Of a DNA stretch of 64,000 nucleotides, positions 42,046 through 50,152 are shown piece after piece (the first letter of the stretch is position 1; every line of letters begins with the position of its first letter). Origin of the DNA: an uncultured Paraprevotella sp. (GTDB lineage: Bacteria; Bacteroidota; Bacteroidia; Bacteroidales; Bacteroidaceae); contig URDY01000005.1 in assembly GCA_900546665.1 (NCBI GenBank), positions 62,001 through 126,000 on the forward strand. Direction: 5' to 3'. The notes under the pieces were generated by a model that saw nothing but the letters and a program-made list of their open reading frames with translations, made no database searches and was not told the origin of the DNA. Both the position numbers and the translations under genes were made by a program.

Positions 42046-43362
42046 CTACACCAAAGGATGATCTGCATGAAAGGCTTTCATGCGTTCTTCCATCACCGGA
42101 TAAAGTTCATCCCGCATTCTTGAGGTACAGGCTCTGATACCATTCTGTTCACTTCCCGTCGTACCCAAGGAAATACTGCTGACGCCATAATACAGCAATT
42201 CTCTCAGCAATTCTCCACTATTCATATTCCCATAGCCAATCGTAAAGAAGAAACCGTCACCGACAGACTGGGTCACATCATAATCATATACGATATGGAA
42301 TCCGTTATCCGTAAAGATCTTCTTCATTTTCTCCGCGCGACGGGCATATTCTTTCATGTCTGCAGAAAAATCCAGCAATCCTTCTGTTGAAGCTTTCATC
42401 ATTTCCGCATAAGCATACTGGGTAGAAGCTGTACAGCCGGAAGTAATCATATAAAGGATAGAAGCTATAAAGGTCTGTCCGAATACTCCCGCATCACAAT
42501 ACCGTTCAGCAAGTGCAGGGAATTGTCTGTCAAACAGCTTATCCGATACACAAGCCACAGCCATACGCTGACCGGCATAACTGAATATCTTGGATGAAGA
42601 CAGCATAAGGATATAATTATCCGTATACTTGGCCACTGTAGGCGGATAAGGTGGCTGGAAAGGTTTTCCCAGATCTCTTCTGAAGTCCATGCAGAAATAG
42701 GCCATATCTTCAAGTACGATGACATCATAGCGTGTAGCCAATTCTCCGATTATGGCCAGTTCGCTATCCTCCAGACAAATCCATGCCGGATTGTTCGGAT
42801 TGGAATAAACGATGGCAGCAATATCCCCCTTGTTCAGATAAGACTCCAGTTTGGCACGCAGGGCTTCCCCGCGGAAATGATAGATGTCAAACTGTTCCCA
42901 CCGGGCACCGATAATACGCAACTGGGATTTCTGGATGGGAAATCCCGGATCAATGAACAGCACCTTGTCTTTTCCTGGCTGACATTGGGTACATGCCACA
43001 AACGAACCAAACGAAGCAGCGACAGAACCGGTAGTAGGTATACATGCCCGGGGAGAAATATCAATATCAATAAAAGCCTTGACAAAACGGGAAGCCTCAT
43101 ATTTCAGTTCCGGAACTCCTGCCGCGGCCGGATACTGAGAGCCCACGCCACGGTCGAGTGCAGCCTTTTCGGCCTCTATGCCGATCTTATTGGCCGGCAG
43201 TCCGGGAGACCCCTGATCCATACGAATAAAAGGAATACCGGTCAGTTCTTCCAATTTGGAAGCGACCAGCAGGACATCACCAATTGTGGCATTGGCCAGA
43301 TCGGCCACATGCAGTTCCTTGACCACTGATTCTACCAGTTCTTTACTAAATACCTGTGCCAT
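42046..43362 (-). CDS. PLP-dependent aminotransferase (class I/II)
   Basis: This 438-residue fold-type I aminotransferase shows SNPNNPAWICLEDSELAIIG (PLP-binding Asn region, about 196-215), the pyridine-contacting Asp in LEDMAYFCMDF, and the Schiff-base lysine in MLSSSKIFSYAGQRMAV (about residue 263). The N-terminal GVPELKYEASRFVKAF is conserved in the family. In this operon it probably interconverts aromatic amino acids and arylpyruvates; glutamine may be the amino donor because an omega-amidase is encoded two genes before IorB. The exact substrate is inferred. Confidence 0.88.
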   Translation of the reverse strand: MAQVFSKELVESVVKELHVADLANATIGDVLLVASKLEELTGIPFIRMDQGSPGLPANKIGIEAEKAALDRGVGSQYPAAAGVPELKYEASRFVKAFIDIDISPRACIPTTGSVAASFGSFVACTQCQPGKDKVLFIDPGFPIQKSQLRIIGARWEQFDIYHFRGEALRAKLESYLNKGDIAAIVYSNPNNPAWICLEDSELAIIGELATRYDVIVLEDMAYFCMDFRRDLGKPFQPPYPPTVAKYTDNYILMLSSSKIFSYAGQRMAVACVSDKLFDRQFPALAERYCDAGVFGQTFIASILYMITSGCTASTQYAYAEMMKASTEGLLDFSADMKEYARRAEKMKKIFTDNGFHIVYDYDVTQSVGDGFFFTIGYGNMNSGELLRELLYYGVSSISLGTTGSEQNGIRACTSRMRDELYPVMEERMKAFHADHPLV

Positions 43363-43374
43363 AGAATGCCCGTT

Positions 43375-43953
43375 TTAAATTTCAGCTTCGGCATGACCTA
43401 TGTCAAAAGCCCGTTTGTTCATTTCCACCACGGCTTCACCTTTTGAAGCAAAAACCCGGGCAATACTGTCGCGCAACTGTTCTACAGTAAGAATACCCAA
43501 AAAACGTGAGGCTGCTCCCAAAAGAATCACATTGGCACATTTGGGCATCTGGTGTTCCTTGGCCAAACGTTCCACATCAACCATTACCACATGAGGTAAA
43601 GACCTGAGTTCATTCATCAAGGCTTCATCTTCCGGATAATTGGGTATGTTCTTGAACGGAGCCGATGAAGTGATAATCCACCCGTCCTTACCTAAATAAG
43701 GCAAATAACGCAAGGCTTCCATCGGTTCCAACGACAATATCATATCAGCCGTACCCATCGCTATGAGATCGGACGAAATAGCCTCATCCGACAAGCGCAA
43801 ATTAGACTGCACATCTCCGCCACGCTGGCTCATGCCGTGTACTTCCGCCTGTTTAAGGGTTAATCCTGAACGCGTGGCAGCTTCTCCAATAATTGTAGCG
43901 ATGGAGAGGATTCCCTGCCCTCCCACACCGGAAAGGATAATATCTTGTTTCAT
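43375..43953 (-). CDS. iorB: Indolepyruvate oxidoreductase subunit beta
   Basis: The 192-residue protein starts with the pyruvate/ketoisovalerate gamma-domain motif ILSGVGGQGILSIATIIGEA and has KQAEVHGMSQRGGDVQSNLR (about residues 34-53), both typical of IorB. It pairs with IorA to oxidise arylpyruvate to arylacetyl-CoA with a low-potential carrier, or the reverse reductive carboxylation. The start overlaps the iorA stop by 4 bases (43950-43953). Confidence 0.93.
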   Translation of the reverse strand: MKQDIILSGVGGQGILSIATIIGEAATRSGLTLKQAEVHGMSQRGGDVQSNLRLSDEAISSDLIAMGTADMILSLEPMEALRYLPYLGKDGWIITSSAPFKNIPNYPEDEALMNELRSLPHVVMVDVERLAKEHQMPKCANVILLGAASRFLGILTVEQLRDSIARVFASKGEAVVEMNKRAFDIGHAEAEI

Positions 43954-45569
43954 GCTTTCTGTTCTGCTTTTTTTTGTTTCAATTTACGGTTCAATGTCTG
44001 AATACATTCCCTGCGAGGAATGATGACCGAAACCCCTTTATATTCTATTTCTTCTTTCATGATACGGGTAATCTCTTCCATGTTCTTTGGCAAAGGAACA
44101 ACCACCCTCACATGTTCCGGCTCTACGCCCAGTCCCAAACAAATAGCTTCAAATTTGTTTGTTCCGGCTGAATCCTGACCACCAGTCATTGCTGTTGTCA
44201 GATTATCGGAAATAATAACCGTAATCTGCGCCTTGTCATTGACGGCATCCAGCAAACCAGTCATACCCGAATGGGTAAAAGTAGAATCTCCTATGACTGC
44301 AATAGCCGGAAAGAGTCCTGCATCTGCAGCTCCCTTTGCCATGGTGATGGAAGCACCCATATCCAGACAGGTATCTATCGCCCGGAAAGGAGGCAGAGCA
44401 CCAAGGGTATAACAACCTATATCCGCGAAAACACGGGCATCAGGATAATCTTTCACTACCTCATTAAGAGCTGTATAGACATCACGATGACCACATCCCT
44501 GACATAAGGCTGGCGGACGCCCGACCACATTCTTAGGAGCGTCAAAATATCTTTCAGGCGCACAACCCAAAGCAGAGGCTACACAGTCTGGCGTCAACTC
44601 GCCAGTACGTGGCAAACGGCCTGTCAAACGTCCAGTTACGGGATAATCGGCCGACAGAACTGCTTTTACCTGTTCTTCCACAAAAGGCTGCCCGTCTTCG
44701 ACTACCAGTATTTCACGGCTCTCTGCAGCCAAACGACGTACCAGATCCTCTGGCAAGGGATACTGGGTAATCTTCAGAATATTCAAATTTTCAGCCGCAT
44801 CCTTTACTTCCATTACATAATTATATCCTATACCGCATGCCAGCACACCCAATGGTTTTTCGCCAGACTGTCGTGCCTGACTGTATCTGGTATATGGTGC
44901 ATGGGCTGCCAATCGTTCCAGCTCAGGCTGTTTGTCAATCAGAGCGGCATAACGTCTTCTGGAATTGGCCGGCAACAGAACCCAACTTGAAGGATCCTTG
45001 GCATAAGGCAATGCCTGTACCGGAGCAGCCTCTTCACTGACTTCAACTGCAGCACGGGAATGAGCCATACGCATGGTAATACGCATCAGTACGGGCATTT
45101 TCTCACGCTCTGACAATTCAAAACCATAAGCCATCATATCATAAGCTTCCTGCTGGGTTGAAGGTTCCAATACCGGCATCAATGAGAATTTGCCGTAAAA
45201 ACGGGAATCCTGCTCATTCTGTGAAGAATGCATCGAAGGATCATCCGCCACTACGACGATCAAACCGCCATTCACTCCTGTAATGGCAGAATTAACAAAT
45301 GCATCTGCAGCCACATTCAGACCTACATGCTTCATGCAGGCAATTGCCCGTGCACCGGCATACGAAGCGCCCAAAGCGGCTTCTACGGCTGTTTTTTCGT
45401 TCGTACACCACGTACTGTGCAAGCCACGTTCTTTTGCCAACGGATGCCGTTGGATATATTCTGTAATCTCTGTGCTGGGCGTTCCGGGATAGGCATATAC
45501 ACCGCGAATGCCGGCGTGAATGGCTCCCAAAGCTATCGCCTCGTCACCCAATAAAAGTTTTTTCTCCAT
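43950..45569 (-). CDS. iorA: Indolepyruvate oxidoreductase subunit alpha without ferredoxin domain
   Basis: A 539-residue thiamine-diphosphate enzyme. The N-terminal domain begins LLLGDEAIALGAIHAGIRGV, then YAYPGTPSTEI. The C-terminal ThDP domain has CQGCGHRDVYTALNEV (about 345) and the cofactor motif IGDSTFTHSGMTGLLDAVND, then NLTTAMTGGQ. Archaeal IorA carries a ferredoxin-like domain with two [4Fe-4S] clusters at its C-terminus; here the protein stops after the ThDP domain with a basic tail (NRKLKQKKAEQKA) and no CX2CX2C motif. Electrons must go to a separate carrier or to clusters elsewhere. Confidence 0.92.
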   Translation of the reverse strand: MEKKLLLGDEAIALGAIHAGIRGVYAYPGTPSTEITEYIQRHPLAKERGLHSTWCTNEKTAVEAALGASYAGARAIACMKHVGLNVAADAFVNSAITGVNGGLIVVVADDPSMHSSQNEQDSRFYGKFSLMPVLEPSTQQEAYDMMAYGFELSEREKMPVLMRITMRMAHSRAAVEVSEEAAPVQALPYAKDPSSWVLLPANSRRRYAALIDKQPELERLAAHAPYTRYSQARQSGEKPLGVLACGIGYNYVMEVKDAAENLNILKITQYPLPEDLVRRLAAESREILVVEDGQPFVEEQVKAVLSADYPVTGRLTGRLPRTGELTPDCVASALGCAPERYFDAPKNVVGRPPALCQGCGHRDVYTALNEVVKDYPDARVFADIGCYTLGALPPFRAIDTCLDMGASITMAKGAADAGLFPAIAVIGDSTFTHSGMTGLLDAVNDKAQITVIISDNLTTAMTGGQDSAGTNKFEAICLGLGVEPEHVRVVVPLPKNMEEITRIMKEEIEYKGVSVIIPRRECIQTLNRKLKQKKAEQKA

Positions 45570-45589
45570 TTCTTTTGTTTATTGTGTTG

Positions 45590-46360
45590 TTATTCTTTGT
45601 TTTTCATTTCAAAATAATCGGCATCATCCAGAACCGGGAATTTTTCCCTGAAAGCTTCGAGCATCGCTTTGTCGAGCTCTACAGTCACCGCACTCTGTTC
45701 CCCACGGGGACATTCCTTCACCGTTCGCCCATAAGGATCCACCAATATGGTTCCACCGCTATATTCACAATTCGGATCTGTTCCCACCCGGTTTACGCCT
45801 GCTACATAGCACTGATTTTCAATGGCTCTGGCATGAAGCAACGTATTCCAGGCCTCTACTCTTGAAGTCGGCCAACTGGCCACATACAAAGCCAGATCAT
45901 AATCTTTCCGGTTACGAGACCACAAAGGAAAACGCAAATCATAACATATCTGTAACAGAATGCGCCATCCTCTGAACTCTACAACAACCCGTCTGTTTCC
46001 TGCCGTAAAATGTTCATGCTCCTTACCATAGGTAAAAAGATGTTTCTTGTCGTAATATGACCAGGTCTTATCGGGATTCACAAAGTAAAAGCGGTTATAA
46101 TATGACTGACCTTCATTCACAGCCACACTTCCTGCTACTGCACAGTCATGTGAAGAAGCATACTCCTTCATCCAAGCCAAAGTAGGACTGTCAACCGGTT
46201 CAGCCAGCCCCTCAGGCTGCGTACAGAATCCCGTAGAAAACATTTCCGGCAAAACATAAAGATCAGACCCGGGAAATAAATTCATCACACGCTCCGCTTC
46301 TTTCACATTAAGCGAAGGATTTCCCCAATTTATATCTTGTTGCAAAAGCGTTATTTTCAT
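45590..46360 (-). CDS. Omega-amidase (nitrilase superfamily, YafV/Nit2-like)
   Basis: A 256-residue carbon-nitrogen hydrolase with the Glu-Lys-Cys catalytic set visible: Glu in LYVLPEMFSTGF (about 39), Lys in YYDKKHLFTYGKEHEHF (about 108), and Cys in ILLQICYDLRFPLWSR (about 143). The sequence CYDLRFP and the size are typical of YafV/Nit2, which hydrolyse alpha-ketoglutaramate and alpha-ketosuccinamate left by glutamine or asparagine transaminases. It is the first gene of the iorA-iorB-aminotransferase-paaK-ACT operon. Confidence 0.9.
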   Translation of the reverse strand: MKITLLQQDINWGNPSLNVKEAERVMNLFPGSDLYVLPEMFSTGFCTQPEGLAEPVDSPTLAWMKEYASSHDCAVAGSVAVNEGQSYYNRFYFVNPDKTWSYYDKKHLFTYGKEHEHFTAGNRRVVVEFRGWRILLQICYDLRFPLWSRNRKDYDLALYVASWPTSRVEAWNTLLHARAIENQCYVAGVNRVGTDPNCEYSGGTILVDPYGRTVKECPRGEQSAVTVELDKAMLEAFREKFPVLDDADYFEMKNKE

Positions 46361-46382
46361 ATTTCATCGTATTAGGTTATGG

Positions 46383-46390
46383 CAAAGGTA
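46383..46390 (-). promoter_or_regulatory. Promoter -7 box of the omega-amidase/ior operon
   Basis: TACCTTTG on the minus strand, 22 bases upstream of the start codon; the nearest TTG is 24 bases away, longer than usual, so the -33 assignment is uncertain. Confidence 0.6.
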
Positions 46391-46563
46391 ACAAAAAAAA
46401 TTATATATTACTTTCAATCTGTATACTTTTAGCATCAAAATATAACATTATCATACTTGATGTATAATTGTTAAATAATGTTTATTTTTCGGGGGTTTTG
46501 AGATTTCATTCGTATATTAGATAAAATGAACCATAAATAGTATCAAAACACAATTATTAAATT

Positions 46564-47586
46564 ATGATGAAAAAAACTTTAGCGTTATGGCTGTTTGTTA
46601 CAGCCGCCTTACCTTCATTCAGCATGCAGCCTGAACAGACCGGTGACACGACTTTCGTTGCCAAAGCCAATCCTTTTGTAACCTACAAATATCTTGGAGA
46701 CCCTGCTGCTCTGGTTGACGGTGACAAGGTTTACATCTATGCCGGACATGACGAATGCCCCAACAATCAAAACCGCTATGTCATGAATGAATGGTGTATT
46801 TTGTCCACATCTGACATGAAAACATTCACAGAACACAGTTATCGTCTGAAAGCCACAGACTTTCCATGGGCCAGAGGAGAAGCCTGGGCCAGTCAGGTAG
46901 TCAAACGCGGAAACAAATACTACTGGTACATTACAGCCGAACACAAAACCATACGTGGAAAAGCCATTGGTGTCGCCGTATCCGACTCCCCAACGGGCCC
47001 TTTCATTCCACAACCGGAAGCTCTTATTACCAATAACATGACTACAAAATATACACCTATTGGTTGGGAGGACATTGATCCCTCTGTCATGGTTGACGAT
47101 GACGGACAGGCCTATATCTTTTGGGGAAATACCCAACTTTATTATGCCAAACTAAAGGATAATATGACGGAACTGGCCAGTGAGATCATGCCTATCAGTA
47201 TTCCGGGTATACATCAGCCTTCCTTACCGGCAGAGGGCAAAGACTTTTATACCGAAGCGCCATGGATCCATAAGCACAAAAAATGGTATTATCTGTCCTT
47301 TTCAGTAGGTTTTCCCGAAAAAACGGCATACGCCATGAGCAAAAGCATAAACGGTCCATGGGAATACAAAGGGATTCTGAATGAAATCGCCGGACATAGC
47401 AATACCAACCACCACGCCATAATTGAATTTAAGGGAAAATGGTATTTCATTTATCATAATGGTGCCATCAATACGGCCGGATCCAGCTACAGACGCTCTT
47501 TGTGTATTGACCGCCTATACTATAAACGAAACGGAGAACTGAAGCGTGTACAAATGACAAGCGAAGGCTTGTGGGGCAACCAATAA
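46564..47586 (+). CDS. Glycoside hydrolase family 43 protein
   Basis: The 340-residue secreted enzyme has a signal peptide (cleavage near PSFSM, about residue 20) and one five-bladed beta-propeller. The three GH43 acidic residues are recognisable: Asp in GDPAALVDGDKVYIYAG (about 46), Asp in EDIDPSVMVDDDGQAYIFWG (about 175) and Glu in FYTEAPWIHKHKKWYYLSFS (about 230). GH43 enzymes are arabinofuranosidases, xylosidases or galactanases; the substrate cannot be told. It stands alone, not beside SusC/SusD genes. The first codons give two possible starts (46564 or 46567). Confidence 0.92.
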   Translation: MMKKTLALWLFVTAALPSFSMQPEQTGDTTFVAKANPFVTYKYLGDPAALVDGDKVYIYAGHDECPNNQNRYVMNEWCILSTSDMKTFTEHSYRLKATDFPWARGEAWASQVVKRGNKYYWYITAEHKTIRGKAIGVAVSDSPTGPFIPQPEALITNNMTTKYTPIGWEDIDPSVMVDDDGQAYIFWGNTQLYYAKLKDNMTELASEIMPISIPGIHQPSLPAEGKDFYTEAPWIHKHKKWYYLSFSVGFPEKTAYAMSKSINGPWEYKGILNEIAGHSNTNHHAIIEFKGKWYFIYHNGAINTAGSSYRRSLCIDRLYYKRNGELKRVQMTSEGLWGNQ

Positions 47587-47615
47587 GCCTCATATTTTCA
47601 TACATCTCTCAAACA

Positions 47616-47652
47616 AGGAAGGAAGTCTTTAGATTTTCTTCCTGTTTTTTTA
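47616..47652 (+). terminator. Terminator of the GH43 gene
   Basis: AGGAAG (47620-47625) pairs with CTTCCT (47638-47643), followed by GTTTTTTT. The stem is short but the U-tract is good. Confidence 0.7.
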
Positions 47653-47680
47653 CATTTTATTCCTTTTATCCACTATATAT

Positions 47681-47715
47681 AAAAAAACAAGCCAATGATC
47701 ATATATCACATTGGC
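47681..47715 (-). terminator. Terminator of the 47-residue ORF
   Basis: GCCAATG/CATTGGC stem with an 11-base loop (47691-47715), followed on the minus strand by TTGTTTTTTT (47690-47681). It begins 41 bases after the stop of the small ORF. Confidence 0.8.
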
Positions 47716-47756
47716 ATTGTTCTTCCACATAATCAGAAGACTATTCTTCTTTCATT

Positions 47757-47900
47757 TTACTCCTCTGTCAGGCTCTTTTTTATTTTTGAAAACTTACTTT
47801 TCAGGTCTTTCGAATAATACAAATCATCCATCCAGGCCCAAATAAAAACCAAAGCATCAAAAACAAGCCATCCTAACAGAACATAGCACTCACAATCCAT
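47757..47900 (-). CDS. Hypothetical 47-residue single-span membrane protein
   Basis: I found this small frame by reading the minus strand in the GH43-rmlC gap. The start is ATG 47900-47898 and the stop TAA 47759-47757. Residues about 5-24 (CYVLLGWLVFDALVFIWAWM) form one hydrophobic helix, followed by a charged tail with LKSKFSKIKKSLTEE. It has its own -7 box 33 bases upstream and a strong terminator downstream, so it looks like a complete monocistronic unit. I recognise no family. Confidence 0.5.
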   Translation of the reverse strand: MDCECYVLLGWLVFDALVFIWAWMDDLYYSKDLKSKFSKIKKSLTEE

Positions 47901-47932
47901 AATATTGACACTTATTTTTGTTTTATCCGACG

Positions 47933-47940
47933 CAAATATA
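47933..47940 (-). promoter_or_regulatory. Promoter -7 box of the 47-residue ORF
   Basis: TATATTTG on the minus strand; no clear -33. It is back to back with the rmlC promoter box 43 bases away. Confidence 0.55.
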
Positions 47941-47982
47941 CTGTTTTTTATATTATTATAGTGTCTGTTTCATAAAAAAAAG

Positions 47983-47990
47983 TATCTTTG
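47983..47990 (+). promoter_or_regulatory. Promoter -7 box of rmlC-rmlB
   Basis: TATCTTTG, 25 bases upstream of the rmlC ATG; the -33 region shows no TTG. It rules out starts before about 47997. Confidence 0.65.
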
Positions 47991-48014
47991 TGTAAAATTA
48001 AAGCCCAAACCATT

Positions 48015-48584
48015 ATGGAAATAATTAAAACTGCCATCGAGGGAGTCGTTATTATTGAACCACGGTTGTTCAAAGACGAGCGAGGCTATTTTTTCGAATC
48101 TTTCTCCCAACGTGAATTTAATGAAAAGGTTAGAGAAATCCATTTTGTACAAGACAACGAAAGTAAAAGCAGCTACGGCGTATTAAGAGGATTACATTTT
48201 CAAAAACCTCCTTTTGCCCAAAGTAAACTTGTACGTGTAATACGAGGAGCTGTATTGGATGTAGCCGTTGATATCCGTATAGGCTCTCCCACTTTTGGCC
48301 AGCATGTAGCTGTAGAACTTACGGAAGACAATCATCGCCAATTTTTCATTCCACGTGGTTTTGCCCACGGATTCAGTGTTCTGACGGATGAGGTCATTTT
48401 CCAATATAAATGTGATAACTTTTATGCTCCCCAAAGCGAAGGAGCCATAGCCTGGAACGATCCGGATTTGGCCATAGACTGGAAAATCCCTTCCCAACAG
48501 ATCATTTTGTCAGACAAGGACAGTCATCATAGCAGACTTAAAGAAATAGAATCACCTTTCCACTTTCAAGATCCACTTTACTAA
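48015..48584 (+). CDS. rmlC: dTDP-4-dehydrorhamnose 3,5-epimerase
   Basis: A 189-residue cupin enzyme, with the start at ATG 48015 placed after the promoter. Motifs are the N-terminal VVIIEPRLFKDERGYFFESF, the catalytic-region His in YGVLRGLHFQKPPFAQSKLV (about 55-74), FFIPRGFAHGFSVL (about 114) and the C-terminal WNDPDLAIDW. It epimerises the 4-keto sugar made by RmlB, two steps into dTDP-L-rhamnose. rmlB starts at the base after its stop. Confidence 0.95.
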   Translation: MEIIKTAIEGVVIIEPRLFKDERGYFFESFSQREFNEKVREIHFVQDNESKSSYGVLRGLHFQKPPFAQSKLVRVIRGAVLDVAVDIRIGSPTFGQHVAVELTEDNHRQFFIPRGFAHGFSVLTDEVIFQYKCDNFYAPQSEGAIAWNDPDLAIDWKIPSQQIILSDKDSHHSRLKEIESPFHFQDPLY

Positions 48585-49715
48585 ATGCTTATGAAAACAT
48601 TCAAACGAAACATTATCATTACTGGAGGTGCCGGATTTATCGGCAGCCACGTAGTCAGACTATTTGTCAACAAATACCCTGATTACCATATCATCAATCT
48701 GGATAAGCTGACTTATGCCGGTAATTTGGCCAATCTGAAGGATATCGAAGACCGACCCAATTACACTTTTGTTAAAGCGGATATCTGCGATTTTGAAAAG
48801 ATACAGCAACTCATGGCTGAATTTCACGTTGACGGTGTCATCCATCTGGCTGCTGAAAGCCATGTTGACAGAAGTATCAAAGATCCGTTTACATTCGCAC
48901 GCACCAATGTAATGGGTACCCTCACGCTTTTGCAAGCTGCCAAGCTCTACTGGGAAAGCCTGCCGGAACAATATACAGACAAGCTCTTTTATCATATTTC
49001 AACAGATGAAGTTTACGGTGCACTCGAACTCACCCATCCGGAAGGATTACCATCTGAAATATCCGCACATGAAGTTTACGGTGATACGTTCTTCAAGGAA
49101 ACAACCAAATATAATCCACATAGCCCCTATAGTGCCAGTAAAGCCAGTTCGGACCATTTCGTCCGCGCTTATCACGATACCTATGGCATGCCTACCATCG
49201 TAACCAACTGTTCGAACAACTATGGTCCTTATCAGTTTCCTGAAAAACTAATACCTCTCTTTATCAATAATATCCGTCATCACAAACCTCTACCGGTTTA
49301 TGGAAAAGGAGAAAATGTACGTGACTGGCTTTATGTCGTAGATCATGCACGCGCTATTGATCTAATTTTCCACAAGGGAAAAATAGCCGAAACATACAAT
49401 ATCGGTGGATTCAACGAATGGAAAAACATTGATATCATCAAAGTCGTCATCAAGACTGTAGACAAACTGTTGGGTAATCCGGAAGGTACTTCACTCAACC
49501 TTATTACTTATGTCACAGACAGGCAAGGCCATGACCTCCGATATGCGATTGACTCCACCAAACTCAAAAACGAGTTAGACTGGGAACCTAGCCTGCAATT
49601 TGAAGAAGGCATTGAAGAAACAGTCAAATGGTATCTCGAAAATCAGGAATGGATGGACAATGTCACCAGTGGAGATTACCAGAACTATTACGAAAGCATG
49701 TACAAAAACAGATAA
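48585..49715 (+). CDS. rmlB: dTDP-glucose 4,6-dehydratase
   Basis: This 376-residue short-chain dehydrogenase has the NAD-binding ITGGAGFIGSHVVRLF (about 11-26), HLAAESHVDRSIKDP (about 84), the catalytic HISTDEVYGAL and the YXXXK-type SPYSASKASSDHFVRAY (about 181). It removes water from dTDP-glucose to give the 4-keto-6-deoxy sugar. It directly follows rmlC; rmlA is at 58688, and no rmlD was found in the window. An alternative start is ATG 48591, two codons downstream. Confidence 0.96.
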   Translation: MLMKTFKRNIIITGGAGFIGSHVVRLFVNKYPDYHIINLDKLTYAGNLANLKDIEDRPNYTFVKADICDFEKIQQLMAEFHVDGVIHLAAESHVDRSIKDPFTFARTNVMGTLTLLQAAKLYWESLPEQYTDKLFYHISTDEVYGALELTHPEGLPSEISAHEVYGDTFFKETTKYNPHSPYSASKASSDHFVRAYHDTYGMPTIVTNCSNNYGPYQFPEKLIPLFINNIRHHKPLPVYGKGENVRDWLYVVDHARAIDLIFHKGKIAETYNIGGFNEWKNIDIIKVVIKTVDKLLGNPEGTSLNLITYVTDRQGHDLRYAIDSTKLKNELDWEPSLQFEEGIEETVKWYLENQEWMDNVTSGDYQNYYESMYKNR

Positions 49716-50082
49716 AAAACTGTTTTTCTATATTTTCTGTGTGATGCATAATCTTAATAAAATATGCATCACACAGATATTTTCCCAAACAGAACATCAA
49801 CCAGTCTTCTGCTTTTTTACAAAAAGAACTTTTATCACTAAAAGCCTTTCATTTTCCTGTTGTAACCGTAAATCTGTATCTATAAATCTTAATTTCATCA
49901 GGCCGAAAACTGAATAATATACATCTTTCTTCATTTAACAGCCATTCATAACAGATCAGAGAAGACCAACCTCTTTGACAGTAAAGCACTTCATTATTCC
50001 CTCTAACAGCCGAAACAAGCCTCACTCTCCTGTCCTATTCCCTTTGCATTACTCTTAACTTATATATTTAGACATATATATA
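49716..50082. other. Intergenic region without a supported gene
   Basis: Contains the long inverted repeat at 49736-49777; the rest is AT-rich and has no ORF with a promoter, start signal or recognisable product on either strand. Confidence 0.55.
49736..49777. terminator. 15-bp perfect hairpin after rmlB
   Basis: TCTGTGTGATGCATA (49736-49750) and TATGCATCACACAGA (49763-49777) are perfect complements around a 12-base loop. It starts 21 bases after the rmlB stop. The downstream T-run is short (TATTTTCCC), so it may act more as an mRNA 3'-end stabiliser than as a classical terminator. Confidence 0.6.
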
Positions 50083-50115
50083 AAAAAGTGTGCTATTGTT
50101 TAATAGCACACTTTT
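50083..50115 (-). terminator. Terminator of the large secreted protein gene
   Basis: A 14-bp perfect stem, AAAAGTGTGCTATT with AATAGCACACTTTT, around a 4-base loop (50084-50115), 38 bases after the stop codon at 50153. Confidence 0.85.
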
Positions 50116-50152
50116 ATCATCATATCCTTTAAGGATAAATCAAATCAGTCCA

